64,000 bases of DNA from Methylocaldum sp. 14B (GCF_002005105.1 NZ_MSCV01000004.1:124001-188000), one strand, 5' to 3'; positions 1-9,079 are shown, counted from the stretch's first letter. Numbers and translations: made by a program. Notes: generated from the sequence alone by a model not told the origin.

Positions 1-70
1 CCTGAATGCCGGCGCCGCCGGTGGGGTCGTGTCCCGACAAGCACAAGACAACGGGGAGCTGGGGTTTCAT
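1..70 (-). CDS. thiD: Hydroxymethylpyrimidine/phosphomethylpyrimidine kinase, 5' end only
   Basis: Only the first 23 codons lie in the window; the gene runs off the left edge. The minus-strand reading starts at ATG 70-68 and gives a short beta strand followed by LSGHDPTGGAGIQ, the N-terminal substrate-binding motif of ThiD (usually SGSDPSGGAGIQAD). ThiD phosphorylates HMP and HMP-P in thiamine biosynthesis in the cytoplasm. It is divergent from alaC. The family call rests on this one motif, so PdxK/PdxY-type kinases are not fully excluded, but the GGAGIQ context strongly favours ThiD. Confidence 0.75.
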   Translation of the reverse strand, partial: MKPQLPVVLCLSGHDPTGGAGIQ

Positions 71-154
71 GGATGGCGTAAAGTTAGATCGCGATGCAGG
101 CGCAGTTTCCCACGGCTGGCCGCATTCGGCTAGCCTGTCAGGCCCAAAGCGCCG

Positions 155-183
155 TTGACAGTCTAAAAGCGCATCGGTACTTT
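155..183 (+). promoter_or_regulatory. Predicted sigma-70 promoter for alaC
   Basis: A perfect -35 box TTGACA (155-160) is followed by a 17-nt spacer and TACTTT (178-183) as a -10 box. It lies about 65 nt upstream of the alaC start in the thiD/alaC divergent region. Inferred from consensus match only. Confidence 0.45.
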
Positions 184-248
184 AAGTTGTTTGGCCACGC
201 GCCTACGCATTCCGCTTAAAAAAATACCCCCTACGCAAAGAGTCCTGG

Positions 249-1433
249 ATGGAAGAATTTCAACGTATCAAGCGCCTGCCCCCCTACGTTTTCAATATCG
301 TTAACGAACTCAAGGCCAAGGAGCGCGCCCAGGGTGTCGATATCATCGACTTCGGCATGGGTAATCCCGACCGGCCCACGCCACAGCATATCGTCGACAA
401 ACTGGTAGAGGTGGCGCAGAAAGGAACCGCCCACCGGTATTCCGTTTCCAAAGGCATTCCCCGTCTTCGCAAAGCCATCTGCGGATGGTATCGGCGCCGT
501 TTCGGCGTGGATCTCGATCCCGACTCCCAGGCGATCGTCACCATCGGTTCTAAAGAGGGCCTGGCCCATCTGATGTTCGCCACCCTGGGGCCGGGCGATG
601 CAGTGCTGGTGCCGAATCCGGCTTATCCCATCCATCCTTACGGCTGCGTTTTGGCGGGGGCTGATGTGCGCCACGTGCCGCTGGTGCCGGGCGTGGATTT
701 CTTCGATGAATTGGAAAAAGCCATCAAGACCTCGTGGCCCAAGCCCAAGATGCTGATTCTGAACTTCCCCGGCAATCCGACCACCCAATGCGTGGAACTG
801 GAGTTCTTCGAAAAGGTCGTCGAACTGGCTCGGGAATACAAAATCTGGGTCGTGCACGACATCGCCTACGCGGACCTGGTGTTCGACGGATATGCCGCGC
901 CTTCCATCCTGCAGGTGCCCGGAGCCACCGACATCGCCGTCGAGTTCTTCACGCTCTCCAAGAGCTACAACATGCCCGGCTGGCGGGTGGGCTTCATGTG
1001 CGGCAACCGCGAACTGGTCGCGGCTTTGGGGCGCATCAAGTCCTATCTCGACTACGGCACGTTCACGCCGATCCAGGTGGCCGCGATCGCCGCCCTGGAG
1101 GGTCCTCAGGACTGCGTCGCCGAGATCCGGGAAACCTACCGCGTACGCCGCGACGTGTTGTGCGCAGGCCTGGACAACATCGGCTGGACGGTCCAAAAGC
1201 CCAAAGGCACCATGTTCGTTTGGGTGCCCATTCCGGAGCAGTACCGGCATCTGGGTTCCCTCGAGTTCGCCAAGAAACTGCTGCTGGAAGCCCAGGTGGC
1301 GGTGTCTCCCGGCGTCGGTTTCGGCGAGTACGGGGACGATCATGTCCGTTTCAGCCTGATCGAGAACGAACACCGCACCCGCCAGGCGATCCGAGGAATA
1401 CGACATATGATGCGCAAGGATAACTCGGTATAA
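249..1433 (+). CDS. alaC: Alanine/glutamate aminotransferase (AlaC type)
   Basis: A 394-aa fold-type I PLP aminotransferase, usual length for AlaC. Visible motifs are the N-terminal [11 protein letters not shown] substrate motif, NFPGNPTTQ (PLP-contacting Asn), [12 protein letters not shown] (PLP Asp and Tyr) and the lysine motif [14 protein letters not shown], where the Lys forms the Schiff base. The C-terminal RFSLIEN carries the carboxylate-binding Arg. AlaC makes alanine from pyruvate and glutamate in the cytoplasm. It sits 34 nt upstream of hom, an arrangement common in gammaproteobacteria, and is probably cotranscribed with it. The ATG at 249 has only a weak ribosome binding site. Confidence 0.9.
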   Translation: MEEFQRIKRLPPYVFNIVNELKAKERAQGVDIIDFGMGNPDRPTPQHIVDKLVEVAQKGTAHRYSVSKGIPRLRKAICGWYRRRFGVDLDPDSQAIVTIGSKEGLAHLMFATLGPGDAVLVPNPAYPIHPYGCVLAGADVRHVPLVPGVDFFDELEKAIKTSWPKPKMLILNFPGNPTTQCVELEFFEKVVELAREYKIWVVHDIAYADLVFDGYAAPSILQVPGATDIAVEFFTLSKSYNMPGWRVGFMCGNRELVAALGRIKSYLDYGTFTPIQVAAIAALEGPQDCVAEIRETYRVRRDVLCAGLDNIGWTVQKPKGTMFVWVPIPEQYRHLGSLEFAKKLLLEAQVAVSPGVGFGEYGDDHVRFSLIENEHRTRQAIRGIRHMMRKDNSV

Positions 1434-1467
1434 TTTCGGCATTTTTGTTGCTACACAGGAGAGCGTC

Positions 1468-2778
1468 TTGAAACCCGTAAATATCGGTTTGCTCGGTTTG
1501 GGCACGGTCGGGGGCGGCACGGTCAAGGTCCTCAAGCGGAACGCCGGCGAAATTACGCGCCGAGCCGGCCGGGAAATCCACATTAGCGTCGTGGCGGCTC
1601 GAGACCTCAACCGTTCCCGGATTTGCGACACTGCCGGCATCCGATTGACCACGGACCCGTACGAAGTCGTTACCGATCCCGAGGTGGACATCGTCGTGGA
1701 ACTGATCGGCGGTCTCGACCCAGCGAAAGATCTGGTAATGCGGGCGCTGGACGCCGGCAAGCACGTGGTCACCGCCAACAAGATGCTCATCGCCCTCCAC
1801 GGCAACGAGATCTTCGCCAAGGCCAGCGAAAAAGGGCTGATGGTGGCTTTCGAAGCGGCCGTGGCCGGCGGCATTCCCATCATCAAGGCGGTGCGGGAAG
1901 GGCTTTCGGGCAACAAGGTGGAGTGGCTGGCCGGGATCATCAACGGCACCTGCAATTTCATCCTGACCGAGATGCGCGAAAAGGGGCGGGATTTTCAGGA
2001 TGTGCTTAAGGAAGCCCAAGCGCTGGGCTATGCCGAGTCCGATCCGACCTTCGACGTGGAAGGCATCGATGCCGCTCACAAGCTGACGATCCTGGCCTCC
2101 ATCGCCTTCGGCATTCCTCTCCAGTTCGAGAAGGTCTGGACCGAAGGCATCAGCAGCATCACGGCCCTCGATGTGGCCTATGCGGAAGCCTTGGGATATC
2201 GCATCAAACTGCTCGGTATCGCCCGTCGCGCCGAAAAAGGCATCGAGCTGCGGGTGCATCCCACCTTGATTCCCGAGCGGCGCTTGATCGCCAACGTCAA
2301 CGGCGTCATGAACGCCGTTCTGGTCAAGGGTGACGCCGTGGGCCCGACCCTGTTCTACGGCGCGGGCGCCGGGGCCGAGCCCACGGCCTCGTCGGTCGTG
2401 GCGGACATCATCGACGTGGTGCGCACATTGACCTCCGATCCCGAGAACCGGGTGCCGCATCTGGCCTTTCAGCCCGAGGCGATTTCCGACATTCCCATTT
2501 TGCCGATCGAGGATATCGAAACGGCCTACTATCTCCGCCTCAGCGCCGAGGACAAGCCGGGCGTTCTGGCCGACGTGACGCGCATTCTGGCCAATCACAA
2601 TATCAGCATTGAGGCCGTTATCCAGAAGGAACCGCCGGAAGGCGAACGCCATCTGCCCGTCATCATGCTGACGCAGAAAGTCCAGGAGCGGAAGCTGAAC
2701 GACGCCGTCCGGGAGATCGAAGCGCTGTCCGCCATCAGCGGACCGGTGAAGCGGATTCGGTTGGAAACACTGGGGTAA
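1468..2778 (+). CDS. hom: Homoserine dehydrogenase
   Basis: A 436-aa monofunctional homoserine dehydrogenase that reduces aspartate semialdehyde to homoserine at the threonine/methionine branch point. It has an N-terminal Rossmann motif (GLLGLGTVGGGTV), the dimer/catalytic core with NGTCNFILTEM and GYAESDPTFDVEGIDAAHKL, and a C-terminal ACT domain from about residue 350 (SAEDKPGVLADVTRILANHNISIEAVIQ), which normally carries allosteric regulation. There is no aspartokinase fusion. The start is a TTG (1468) preceded by a good AGGAGAG site at 1457-1463; no in-frame ATG fits. thrC follows about 1 kb downstream, separated by three small genes. Confidence 0.95.
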   Translation: MKPVNIGLLGLGTVGGGTVKVLKRNAGEITRRAGREIHISVVAARDLNRSRICDTAGIRLTTDPYEVVTDPEVDIVVELIGGLDPAKDLVMRALDAGKHVVTANKMLIALHGNEIFAKASEKGLMVAFEAAVAGGIPIIKAVREGLSGNKVEWLAGIINGTCNFILTEMREKGRDFQDVLKEAQALGYAESDPTFDVEGIDAAHKLTILASIAFGIPLQFEKVWTEGISSITALDVAYAEALGYRIKLLGIARRAEKGIELRVHPTLIPERRLIANVNGVMNAVLVKGDAVGPTLFYGAGAGAEPTASSVVADIIDVVRTLTSDPENRVPHLAFQPEAISDIPILPIEDIETAYYLRLSAEDKPGVLADVTRILANHNISIEAVIQKEPPEGERHLPVIMLTQKVQERKLNDAVREIEALSAISGPVKRIRLETLG

Positions 2779-2802
2779 CATTCCAATTCGAGGTATTACC
2801 CA

Positions 2803-3117
2803 ATGGCACTCCGATATAAACGCAACCCGACCCAATGGGAAATTCGAGAGGCATATCTCCTCGGACGGAAACACAAGATGTTTGAGATTTTCGAGAAGCC
2901 ACATGAAGGTAATCCATGTCCGCACGATGAAAGAGGATGGGCGTATTTGTACGGGTGGGATGATTATGGGCAGCGTTGGGATGAGCGACGCGGTGGCAAA
3001 CCGCCAGCTAATTTTGATTTAGATGCCGAGAAGCAGCATTTTTACGGGCCACCAAATAACGTTCAGTCATCTTTGACTAAAGAATTGAAGGAACTGTTTC
3101 TTTCCGAAATCTCGTAG
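2803..3117 (+). CDS. Small hypothetical protein with RMF/CrpP-like motif
   Basis: A 104-aa soluble protein with no signal peptide. The ATG at 2803 has a GAGG site 9 nt upstream and begins 24 nt after hom, so it is probably in the hom transcript. The centre reads GRKHKMFEIF, then NPCPHDERGWAYLYGWDDYGQ. A Gly early, an NPCP/NPYP turn and a terminal W-x-x-GW-x-x-G helix is the layout of ribosome-modulation-factor-like (Rmf/CrpP) small proteins. That resemblance is by eye; the flanks are longer than classical RMF (about 55 aa). Codon use is less GC-biased than hom, which fits later arrival together with the adjacent toxin-antitoxin genes. Confidence 0.55.
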   Translation: MALRYKRNPTQWEIREAYLLGRKHKMFEIFEKPHEGNPCPHDERGWAYLYGWDDYGQRWDERRGGKPPANFDLDAEKQHFYGPPNNVQSSLTKELKELFLSEIS

Positions 3118-3273
3118 GAGGGGGTGGTGCAGCATATGTCAGCCTAATTTAGGCGAGGGAAACTGAACATTGCGGAAGATACTCTTGCTCGCCTCAGATC
3201 GACGAACTATGAACTTCGTGATGCTTCTCTATCTATGACAGGCGATATCGCAACGGCGCCAGAGGAAAATGAT

Positions 3274-3492
3274 ATGTCAGCGACAAACGATTTAATCAAG
3301 CAGGCATTGGCTCTGCCCCCCGGCGAACGAATCGAGTTGATCGAACAAGTCTTAAATAGTCTTGACCAGCCGGATGAGGCCATCGATAAATTGTGGGCCG
3401 AAGAGGCAGAAAGGCGTCTGGAAGACTATCGCTCCGGAAAAATGGAATCCGTCTCGATGGAAGATGTGATGGCGAAGTATTCCGTTAAATGA
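3274..3492 (+). CDS. Antitoxin, addiction-module (Unstab_antitox) family
   Basis: A 72-aa acidic protein starting MSATNDLIKQALALPPGERIELI. This N-terminal helix with ALxLPxxERxxLxxxL, followed by a charged C-terminal tail with DKLWAEEAERRLEDY, is the signature of the putative addiction-module component family (TIGR02574/PF09720). ATG 3274 was chosen over the in-frame ATG at 3235 because AGAGGAAA lies directly upstream and the family begins here. It should bind and neutralise the downstream toxin and repress the operon. Its stop overlaps the toxin start as ATGA (3489-3492), giving coupled translation. Confidence 0.85.
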   Translation: MSATNDLIKQALALPPGERIELIEQVLNSLDQPDEAIDKLWAEEAERRLEDYRSGKMESVSMEDVMAKYSVK

Positions 3493-3782
3493 ATGTCCGG
3501 TTTCTCGCTCCGGCACAGAAGGAATTGGACGAAGCCGTGGAATACTATGAATCGCAACTGCCCGGCTTAGGTATTCAGTTTTTGTCGGAAATTCGCGAAG
3601 CCATCGAGAATGTCAAACGGTTTCCTCATGCTTGGCACTGCTTCAGCGAAAACACCCGGCGTTATCGGACGAAGCGTTTTCCCTACGGCATAATTTATCA
3701 GCTCTTGGACCACGAAATCCTGATTGTGGCTATTGCCCACCTGCATCGCGAGCCCGGTTACTGGTGCGATCGAGCAAAATAA
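3489..3782 (+). CDS. RelE/ParE-superfamily toxin
   Basis: A 97-aa basic protein with the RelE/ParE fold pattern: MNVRFLAPAQKELDEAVEYYES at the N terminus, then FLSEIREAIENVKRFPHAW, the strand RRYRTKRFPYGIIYQL and a final LIVAIAHLHREPGYW. The R-x-x-x-x-RFPYGIIY and AH-x-xR-x-P-xYW motifs are typical of ParE-like toxins paired with the TIGR02574 antitoxins. Whether it cleaves mRNA (RelE) or inhibits gyrase (ParE) cannot be told from sequence. It overlaps the antitoxin by 4 nt and ends 34 nt before thrC, so the pair sits inside the threonine biosynthesis cluster. Confidence 0.85.
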   Translation: MNVRFLAPAQKELDEAVEYYESQLPGLGIQFLSEIREAIENVKRFPHAWHCFSENTRRYRTKRFPYGIIYQLLDHEILIVAIAHLHREPGYWCDRAK

Positions 3783-3816
3783 TCAAGTTTTTAAACAAAT
3801 CGCTTAGAGACTCATC

Positions 3817-4908
3817 ATGGCATATTCGACCCGCTATACCGGTCTTATCGAAAAATACCGCGACCGCCTGCCGGTAACCCCGGACACCCGGCCCATCAGC
3901 CTGTGCGAGGGCAACACGCCGCTGATCCAGTTGGTCAACATCCCGACGCTGATCGGCAAGGATGTGGATATTTACGTCAAGTTCGAAGGCTTGAATCCTA
4001 CCGGCTCGTTCAAGGACCGCGGCATGACCATGGCCGTGACCCAGGCCGTGCATGAGGGCAGCCACGCCATCATCTGCGCGTCCACCGGCAACACCTCGGC
4101 AGCGGCCGCCGCCTATGCCGCGCGTGCCGGCATCACCGCTTTCGTGCTGATCCCGGAGGGCAAGATCGCCATGGGCAAGCTGGCCCAAGCCATGATCTAT
4201 GGTGCGAAGATCATCCAGATTAACGGCAATTTCGATGCCGGAATGCAGTTGGTCAAGGAGATCGCGGACCATGCGCCGGTGACCATCGTCAACTCGATCA
4301 ATCCGTACCGTATCGAAGGGCAAAAGACGGCCGCTTTCGAAATCGTCGACGTCCTCGGCCGCGCTCCGGATTATCACTGTCTGCCGGTGGGCAATGCGGG
4401 GAACATTACGGCTTATTGGAAGGGTTACAGCGAATACGCCCTCGGGACCGAAACCCATACGCCGGTCACCGACAAACGGCCAATCATGTGCGGCTATCAG
4501 GCCGCGGGCGCCGCGCCCTTCGTCAGCGGCGAGTTCGTGGACCATCCCGAAACCGTTGCTACCGCCATTCGCATCGGTCATCCGCAGTCGTGGGACGGCG
4601 CCTGGCGAGCGCAGAAGGAATCGGACGGCTGGTTCGCGCCTTTTACCGACGAGGAAATCCTGGCGGCGCAGAGACTTTTGGCGGAAAAGGAAGGCATCTT
4701 CTGCGAACCGGCCTCGGCCACTTCCCTGGCAGGCGCGCTGCACGACATCAAGTCCGGCCGCATTCCCGAGGGCAGCACCATCGTCTGCACCCTCACCGGC
4801 AACGGCCTCAAGGACCCCGACACGGCCATCTCCCAGTGCACGGCCAAGCCGGTGACGGTAGATGCAACTTTGGATTCGGTGAAGCGGGCGATTTTGGAGG
4901 TGATTTAA
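3817..4908 (+). CDS. thrC: Threonine synthase
   Basis: A 363-aa fold-type II PLP enzyme of the short threonine-synthase class; converts O-phosphohomoserine to threonine in the cytoplasm. The PLP lysine lies in [13 protein letters not shown], the Asn/Ser loop in [19 protein letters not shown], and the phosphate-binding loop in [12 protein letters not shown]. The C-terminal [15 protein letters not shown] and [12 protein letters not shown] motifs are also characteristic. It completes the hom-thrC pathway, although the usual tight spacing to hom is interrupted by about 1 kb carrying the RMF-like ORF and the toxin-antitoxin pair. Confidence 0.95.
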   Translation: MAYSTRYTGLIEKYRDRLPVTPDTRPISLCEGNTPLIQLVNIPTLIGKDVDIYVKFEGLNPTGSFKDRGMTMAVTQAVHEGSHAIICASTGNTSAAAAAYAARAGITAFVLIPEGKIAMGKLAQAMIYGAKIIQINGNFDAGMQLVKEIADHAPVTIVNSINPYRIEGQKTAAFEIVDVLGRAPDYHCLPVGNAGNITAYWKGYSEYALGTETHTPVTDKRPIMCGYQAAGAAPFVSGEFVDHPETVATAIRIGHPQSWDGAWRAQKESDGWFAPFTDEEILAAQRLLAEKEGIFCEPASATSLAGALHDIKSGRIPEGSTIVCTLTGNGLKDPDTAISQCTAKPVTVDATLDSVKRAILEVI

Positions 4909-5019
4909 CGAGTCGATGGTGGCTCCGGTCACCGCTATTCGAATAATGTCGGCCATTATCTTTTCAGGACCGGCGATGTCCGCGGGTTTGCTACGGGAGA
5001 GCGATTGGGGGGATTCGAA

Positions 5020-5748
5020 ATGTTCGAAAAGCTGCGGGCGAAGGGTTTCCAAGTCCTCACGCTGCATCACGCGGAAGCTATTCTGATGCACGATATGGCT
5101 GATGGAGTCACCGAGCTCGAAAAGGTCCTTCTGGACGTTGAAATACCTGTTGTGGAATTGATTCGCGGCGGCGGAGGAGAAGGTGAACTCACTCAGAGGA
5201 TGCGGCGGGCGCTGGCTAACGACTACGGCTGGCGGAAACATAACTTTGAAATCAAAAAGATTGTGGACGGCGAGGAAAAAGAATCGGTTTCCCACGAGAT
5301 TGACCACGTTAAACGTTTCTCAAACGGTACGTTCGCGCTAGAAATCGAATGGAACAACAAGGATCCGTTTTTTGATCGGGACTTGGAAAACTTCAAGCGG
5401 CTACATGCCGATGGCGTTATCTCGGTTGGTGCCATCATTACCCGTGGCTCCACGCTCCAAGAATCCCTCCGAGAGGTCGTCACGGAATTTGCGCGGAAAC
5501 ATGCCATCCAGGGGCTAGCCGAGTTGACGCCGTATTACACACCGACACCGCGCCAGCTTAGAATCATTAACCATATGACAAAGAAGAAAGGTTCGTTTGA
5601 AGAGGGTTGGGCACATGCATTTGTGTCTGATAAGTTCGGAGAAGCAACAACTCATTGGCGCAAGCTGGAGGATCGCGTTCGGCGTGGCGTGGGTAATCCC
5701 TGCCCCTTGTTGCTGATCGGAATTCCGAAAGAAGTTTTGGTGATTTGA
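5020..5748 (+). CDS. BglII-family type II restriction endonuclease
   Basis: A 242-aa protein resembling the BglII/BstYI endonuclease family (PF09195). The core HEIDHVKRFSNGTFALEIEW has a candidate metal-binding set: Asp95, then Glu108-Ile-Glu110, followed by NNKDPFFDRDLENFKRLH, which fits the family layout after the active site. In BglII the corresponding residues are Asp, Glu and Gln, and the Asp-Glu spacing here is longer, so cleavage needs testing. ATG 5020 was chosen because GGGGGA lies 7-8 nt upstream; a TTG at 5005 is in frame but lacks a site. The methyltransferase follows 19 nt downstream, forming a restriction-modification pair. The target is probably a GATC-containing palindrome (inference). 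Confidence 0.7.
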   Translation: MFEKLRAKGFQVLTLHHAEAILMHDMADGVTELEKVLLDVEIPVVELIRGGGGEGELTQRMRRALANDYGWRKHNFEIKKIVDGEEKESVSHEIDHVKRFSNGTFALEIEWNNKDPFFDRDLENFKRLHADGVISVGAIITRGSTLQESLREVVTEFARKHAIQGLAELTPYYTPTPRQLRIINHMTKKKGSFEEGWAHAFVSDKFGEATTHWRKLEDRVRRGVGNPCPLLLIGIPKEVLVI

Positions 5749-5767
5749 ATTAAGATGGGAAACACCT

Positions 5768-6457
5768 ATGGTCGCAAAAATCTATAACATCGCGGAACCG
5801 AATCCATCCGAAGATTTGATGACCAAGATCGGCGGACAATATTCGACCATACTCGCTGATCCGCCTTGGCAGTTTCAAAACCGAACCGGAAAGATGGCGC
5901 CGGAGCATAAACGCTTACTTCGATACCCTACTATGGAGCTTAAGGAAATACTTGAACTTCCTGTTTCGAAGCTGGCCGCCGCAAAATCTCATCTTTATCT
6001 CTGGGTGCCAAACGCATTACTCCAGGAAGGCTTAAGAGTAATGGAGTCTTGGGGCTTTACCTATAAGTCGAACCTGGTGTGGTACAAAATCCGTAAGGAT
6101 GGGGGGCCGGATGGACGTGGCGTCGGCTTTTACTTCCGAAACGTCACGGAATTGGTTTTGTTCGGCGTCCGGGGGAGTATGCGAACGCTGCCGCCGGGGC
6201 GGACGCAAGTCAACTTATTTGCCACGCGAAAACGTGAGCACTCGCGAAAGCCCGACGAAATCTACGATTTGATCGAGTCTTGTTCTCCCGGCCCCTATCT
6301 GGAGCTTTTCGCTCGGTTCCCACGCAGTGGATGGACGCAGTGGGGTAACGAAGACGTCGAGGAGAACTCGTTTTACGGTGTCGCCCGGCGGAAAGGCCAC
6401 GACGACCCTCAACTGCGCCTATTCGAAACTCCCAAGGGTTACGGCAACAGGAATTGA
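5768..6457 (+). CDS. MT-A70 family adenine-N6 DNA methyltransferase
   Basis: A 229-aa MT-A70-type methyltransferase. The catalytic motif IV is DPPW (residues 31-34) in STILADPPWQFQNRTG, followed by the family's RYPTMELKEI motif and LYLWVPNALLQEGLRVMESWGFTYKSNLVWYKI. The last part, PDEIYDLIESCSPGPYLELFARFPRSGWTQWGNE, is the usual SAM-binding end. It methylates adenine N6 in DNA. Placed 19 nt after the BglII-like nuclease, it is most simply the protecting methylase of that system. Known M.BglII is a cytosine-N4 enzyme, so an m6A partner for this nuclease family is a noteworthy pairing. Confidence 0.85.
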   Translation: MVAKIYNIAEPNPSEDLMTKIGGQYSTILADPPWQFQNRTGKMAPEHKRLLRYPTMELKEILELPVSKLAAAKSHLYLWVPNALLQEGLRVMESWGFTYKSNLVWYKIRKDGGPDGRGVGFYFRNVTELVLFGVRGSMRTLPPGRTQVNLFATRKREHSRKPDEIYDLIESCSPGPYLELFARFPRSGWTQWGNEDVEENSFYGVARRKGHDDPQLRLFETPKGYGNRN

Positions 6458-6586
6458 TGGGCTGGAATTCCCGCGATCTGGTCAATTTCAAGAGGCAAAC
6501 AGTAAGTAATTGGAACGTTTTTGAACGAACACTGAGCCTTCCATCGTCGATTATATTCTCCGGCTTCGCCGATCACTCCATTCCCC

Positions 6587-8473
6587 ATGAACGAAATCTA
6601 CGACGCCTCATCCATTGAAGTTCTCTCGGGACTAGACCCGGTGCGCAAGCGGCCGGGCATGTACACCGATACCGCGCGCCCGAATCACCTGGTCCAGGAA
6701 GTGGTCGACAACAGCGTCGACGAAGCCTTGGCGGGTTATGCGAAATCCATCGAAGTGCGGCTGCTGGCTGACGGCGGGGTGGAGGTCCGGGACGACGGCC
6801 GCGGCATGCCGGTGGATATTCACCCGGAACTCGGCGTATCCGGGGTGGAGGTGATCCTGACCAAGCTGCACGCGGGCGGAAAGTTTTCGAACAAGAATTA
6901 CCGCTTCTCCGGGGGACTGCACGGGGTCGGCGTTTCGGTCGTGAATGCATTGTCCGACCGGCTCGAAGTCGAAGTGCGCCGGGGCGGGAAAATCTATGCG
7001 ATGAGTTTCGCCCAAGGTGAAAAAACCTCCGAGCTGCGCGAAATCGGAACTACCGCCAAGCGCGATTCCGGCAGCACGGTCCGGTTCTGGCCCGAAGCCC
7101 GCTATTTCGATACGCCGCGCATCGCCGTTCCGCGCCTGAAAGCCTTGCTTCGCGCCAAGGCGGTGCTGTGTCCGGGGCTCAAAATCACTCTCAAGGACGA
7201 ACAGGCCAACGAAGAGGAAGTATGGCACTACGAGAACGGACTTCCACAGTATCTGCTGGACCGCATCGGATCGAACGAGTGCGTCCCGGAAGAACCCTTC
7301 GTCGGCAATCTCGAAGGCCATCAGGAGGCCGCCGACTGGGCGGTGCTCTGGACGCCCGAGGCAGGCGAACCGGTCACGGAGAGCTACGTTAATCTGGTGC
7401 CGACGCCCCAGGGCGGTACCCACGTCAACGGACTCCGCACCGGACTGACCGAGGCGGTGCGGGAATTCTGCGAATTCCGTAATCTTCTGCCGCGCGGCAT
7501 CAAGATCGCGCCGGAAGACGTCTGGGAGCGCTGCCATTACGTGCTTTCGGTCAAGATGCAGGAGCCTCAGTTTTCCGGCCAGACCAAGGAACGGCTCAGT
7601 TCCCGCGAATGCGCGGCGTTCGTGTCCGGGGTGGTTAAGGATGCGTTCAGCCTGTGGCTCAACCAGCATCCCGCCATCGGCGAGCGCATTGCCGAACTGG
7701 TGATCGAGAGCGCCCAAAAGCGGCTCAAGGCCAGCCGCCAAGTGACCCGCAAGAAAATCACGGCGGGGCCTGCTCTTCCTGGCAAACTCGCCGATTGCAG
7801 TTCCCAGGACATGCAGCTGACCGAGTTGTTCCTGGTGGAGGGCGATTCCGCCGGCGGTTCCGCGAAACAGGCGCGGGACAAGGAATACCAGGCGGTGATG
7901 CCCTTGCGCGGCAAGATTCTCAATACCTGGGAAGTGGATTCCGGCGGCGTGCTCGCGTCTCAGGAGGTGCACGACATCAGCGTGGCGATCGGCGTAGAGC
8001 CGGGTTCCGCCGATCTGAGCGGGCTGCGTTACGGCAAGATCTGCGTGCTGGCGGACGCCGATTCCGACGGCAACCACATCGCAACCTTGCTGTGCGCGCT
8101 GTTCGTCCGTCATTTCCGACCTTTAGTTTCGGCTGGCCACGTCTTCGTCGCCATGCCGCCCTTGTACCGGATCGACGTGGGCAAGAACGTTTATTACGCC
8201 CTGGACGAAGCGGAAAAAAAGGGCGTGCTCGACCGGATCGAGGCGGAAAAGATCAGGGGCAAGATTAACGTCCAGCGCTTCAAAGGCTTGGGCGAGATGA
8301 ATCCGTCGCAGCTCCGCGAAACCACGATGAATCCCGACACCCGGCGGCTGGTTCAGCTGACCCTGGAAGAGCAGCAAGCGACCGACGAGCGCCTGGATAT
8401 GCTCCTGGCCAAGAAGCGCGCCGCCGATCGCAAGGTTTGGCTCGAGGAAAAGGGCAATCTGGCGGAAGTCTGA
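6587..8473 (+). CDS. parE: DNA topoisomerase IV subunit B
   Basis: A 628-aa type IIA topoisomerase ATPase subunit. The GHKL ATPase domain shows VVDNSVDEA, DDGRGMPVDIHPE and GGLHGVGVSVVNALS; the transducer has the QTKERLSSRE switch region; the TOPRIM domain has LVEGDSAGGSAKQARD and ADADSDGNHI. The C terminus RFKGLGEMNPSQLRETTMNPDTR is typical. The length and absence of the roughly 170-aa GyrB insert favour ParE over GyrB. ParE pairs with ParC to decatenate chromosomes; parC is not in this window. It is convergent with the bacterioferritin-like gene. Confidence 0.95.
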   Translation: MNEIYDASSIEVLSGLDPVRKRPGMYTDTARPNHLVQEVVDNSVDEALAGYAKSIEVRLLADGGVEVRDDGRGMPVDIHPELGVSGVEVILTKLHAGGKFSNKNYRFSGGLHGVGVSVVNALSDRLEVEVRRGGKIYAMSFAQGEKTSELREIGTTAKRDSGSTVRFWPEARYFDTPRIAVPRLKALLRAKAVLCPGLKITLKDEQANEEEVWHYENGLPQYLLDRIGSNECVPEEPFVGNLEGHQEAADWAVLWTPEAGEPVTESYVNLVPTPQGGTHVNGLRTGLTEAVREFCEFRNLLPRGIKIAPEDVWERCHYVLSVKMQEPQFSGQTKERLSSRECAAFVSGVVKDAFSLWLNQHPAIGERIAELVIESAQKRLKASRQVTRKKITAGPALPGKLADCSSQDMQLTELFLVEGDSAGGSAKQARDKEYQAVMPLRGKILNTWEVDSGGVLASQEVHDISVAIGVEPGSADLSGLRYGKICVLADADSDGNHIATLLCALFVRHFRPLVSAGHVFVAMPPLYRIDVGKNVYYALDEAEKKGVLDRIEAEKIRGKINVQRFKGLGEMNPSQLRETTMNPDTRRLVQLTLEEQQATDERLDMLLAKKRAADRKVWLEEKGNLAEV

Positions 8474-8539
8474 GCCTATTTTCGAACAGTCAGGGTTTGA
8501 TGATCCGCCGCGCGTTAATTCCTGCCGACACTCATCGGT

Positions 8540-9079
8540 TTACTGTCCGAGCTCCTGTAAGAGGCTGACCAGATCCTCGGCATGTTCCTCTTCTTTGGCC
8601 AGGACGCCTTCCATAAGGTTGCGGGTGGTGGGATCGTTATTCCCGAGATACTCGATGATCTCTCGGTAGCTGTCGATCGCGATACGCTCGGCTATCAGAT
8701 CCTCCTTGATCATATCGATCAGCGACTCGCCCTCCACGTATTCGGAATGGCTTTTCGATTGCAATCCTTCCGGCGCCAAATCGGGCTCTCCACCCAACTG
8801 CACGATGCGTTGGGCAATGCTGTCCGCGTGCATCTGTTCCTCGTTGGCGTGCTCCAGGAACTCTTGGGCGACGCTTTGCGCATTGATGCCGGTCGCCATG
8901 AAATAGTGGCGCTTGTAACGGAGCACGCATACGATTTCCGTGGCCAGTGCTTCGTTGAGCAGTCGGATCACAACCTCTCGGTCGGCCTTGTATCCCGGAG
9001 TCACCGCGCCCTGCTCGATGTGCTGCCTTGCGCGTTCTCTTAACGTTTTGACGTCGGTCAAAAACGGTCGATCTCCCAT
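8540..9079 (-). CDS. Bacterioferritin-like ferritin-domain protein
   Basis: A 179-aa ferritin-like four-helix protein. Iron-ligand motifs typical of the bacterioferritin superfamily are visible: NEALATEIVCVLRYKRHYF (first Glu), EFLEHANEEQMHADSIAQRI (E-x-x-H) and IAERIAIDSYREII then LAKEEEHAEDLVSLL (second E and E-x-x-H). It probably oxidises or stores iron or protects against peroxide. The roughly 20-aa N-terminal extension and absence of an obvious haem Met set it apart from classical Bfr, so it may belong to the Dps-like bacterioferritin group. It is monocistronic and convergent with parE. Confidence 0.8.
   Translation of the reverse strand: MGDRPFLTDVKTLRERARQHIEQGAVTPGYKADREVVIRLLNEALATEIVCVLRYKRHYFMATGINAQSVAQEFLEHANEEQMHADSIAQRIVQLGGEPDLAPEGLQSKSHSEYVEGESLIDMIKEDLIAERIAIDSYREIIEYLGNNDPTTRNLMEGVLAKEEEHAEDLVSLLQELGQ

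Noticed and set aside
231-2925. Long minus-strand open frames opposite alaC and hom
   Set aside because: They are antisense shadows produced by GC-rich codon bias; the plus-strand proteins have clear family motifs.
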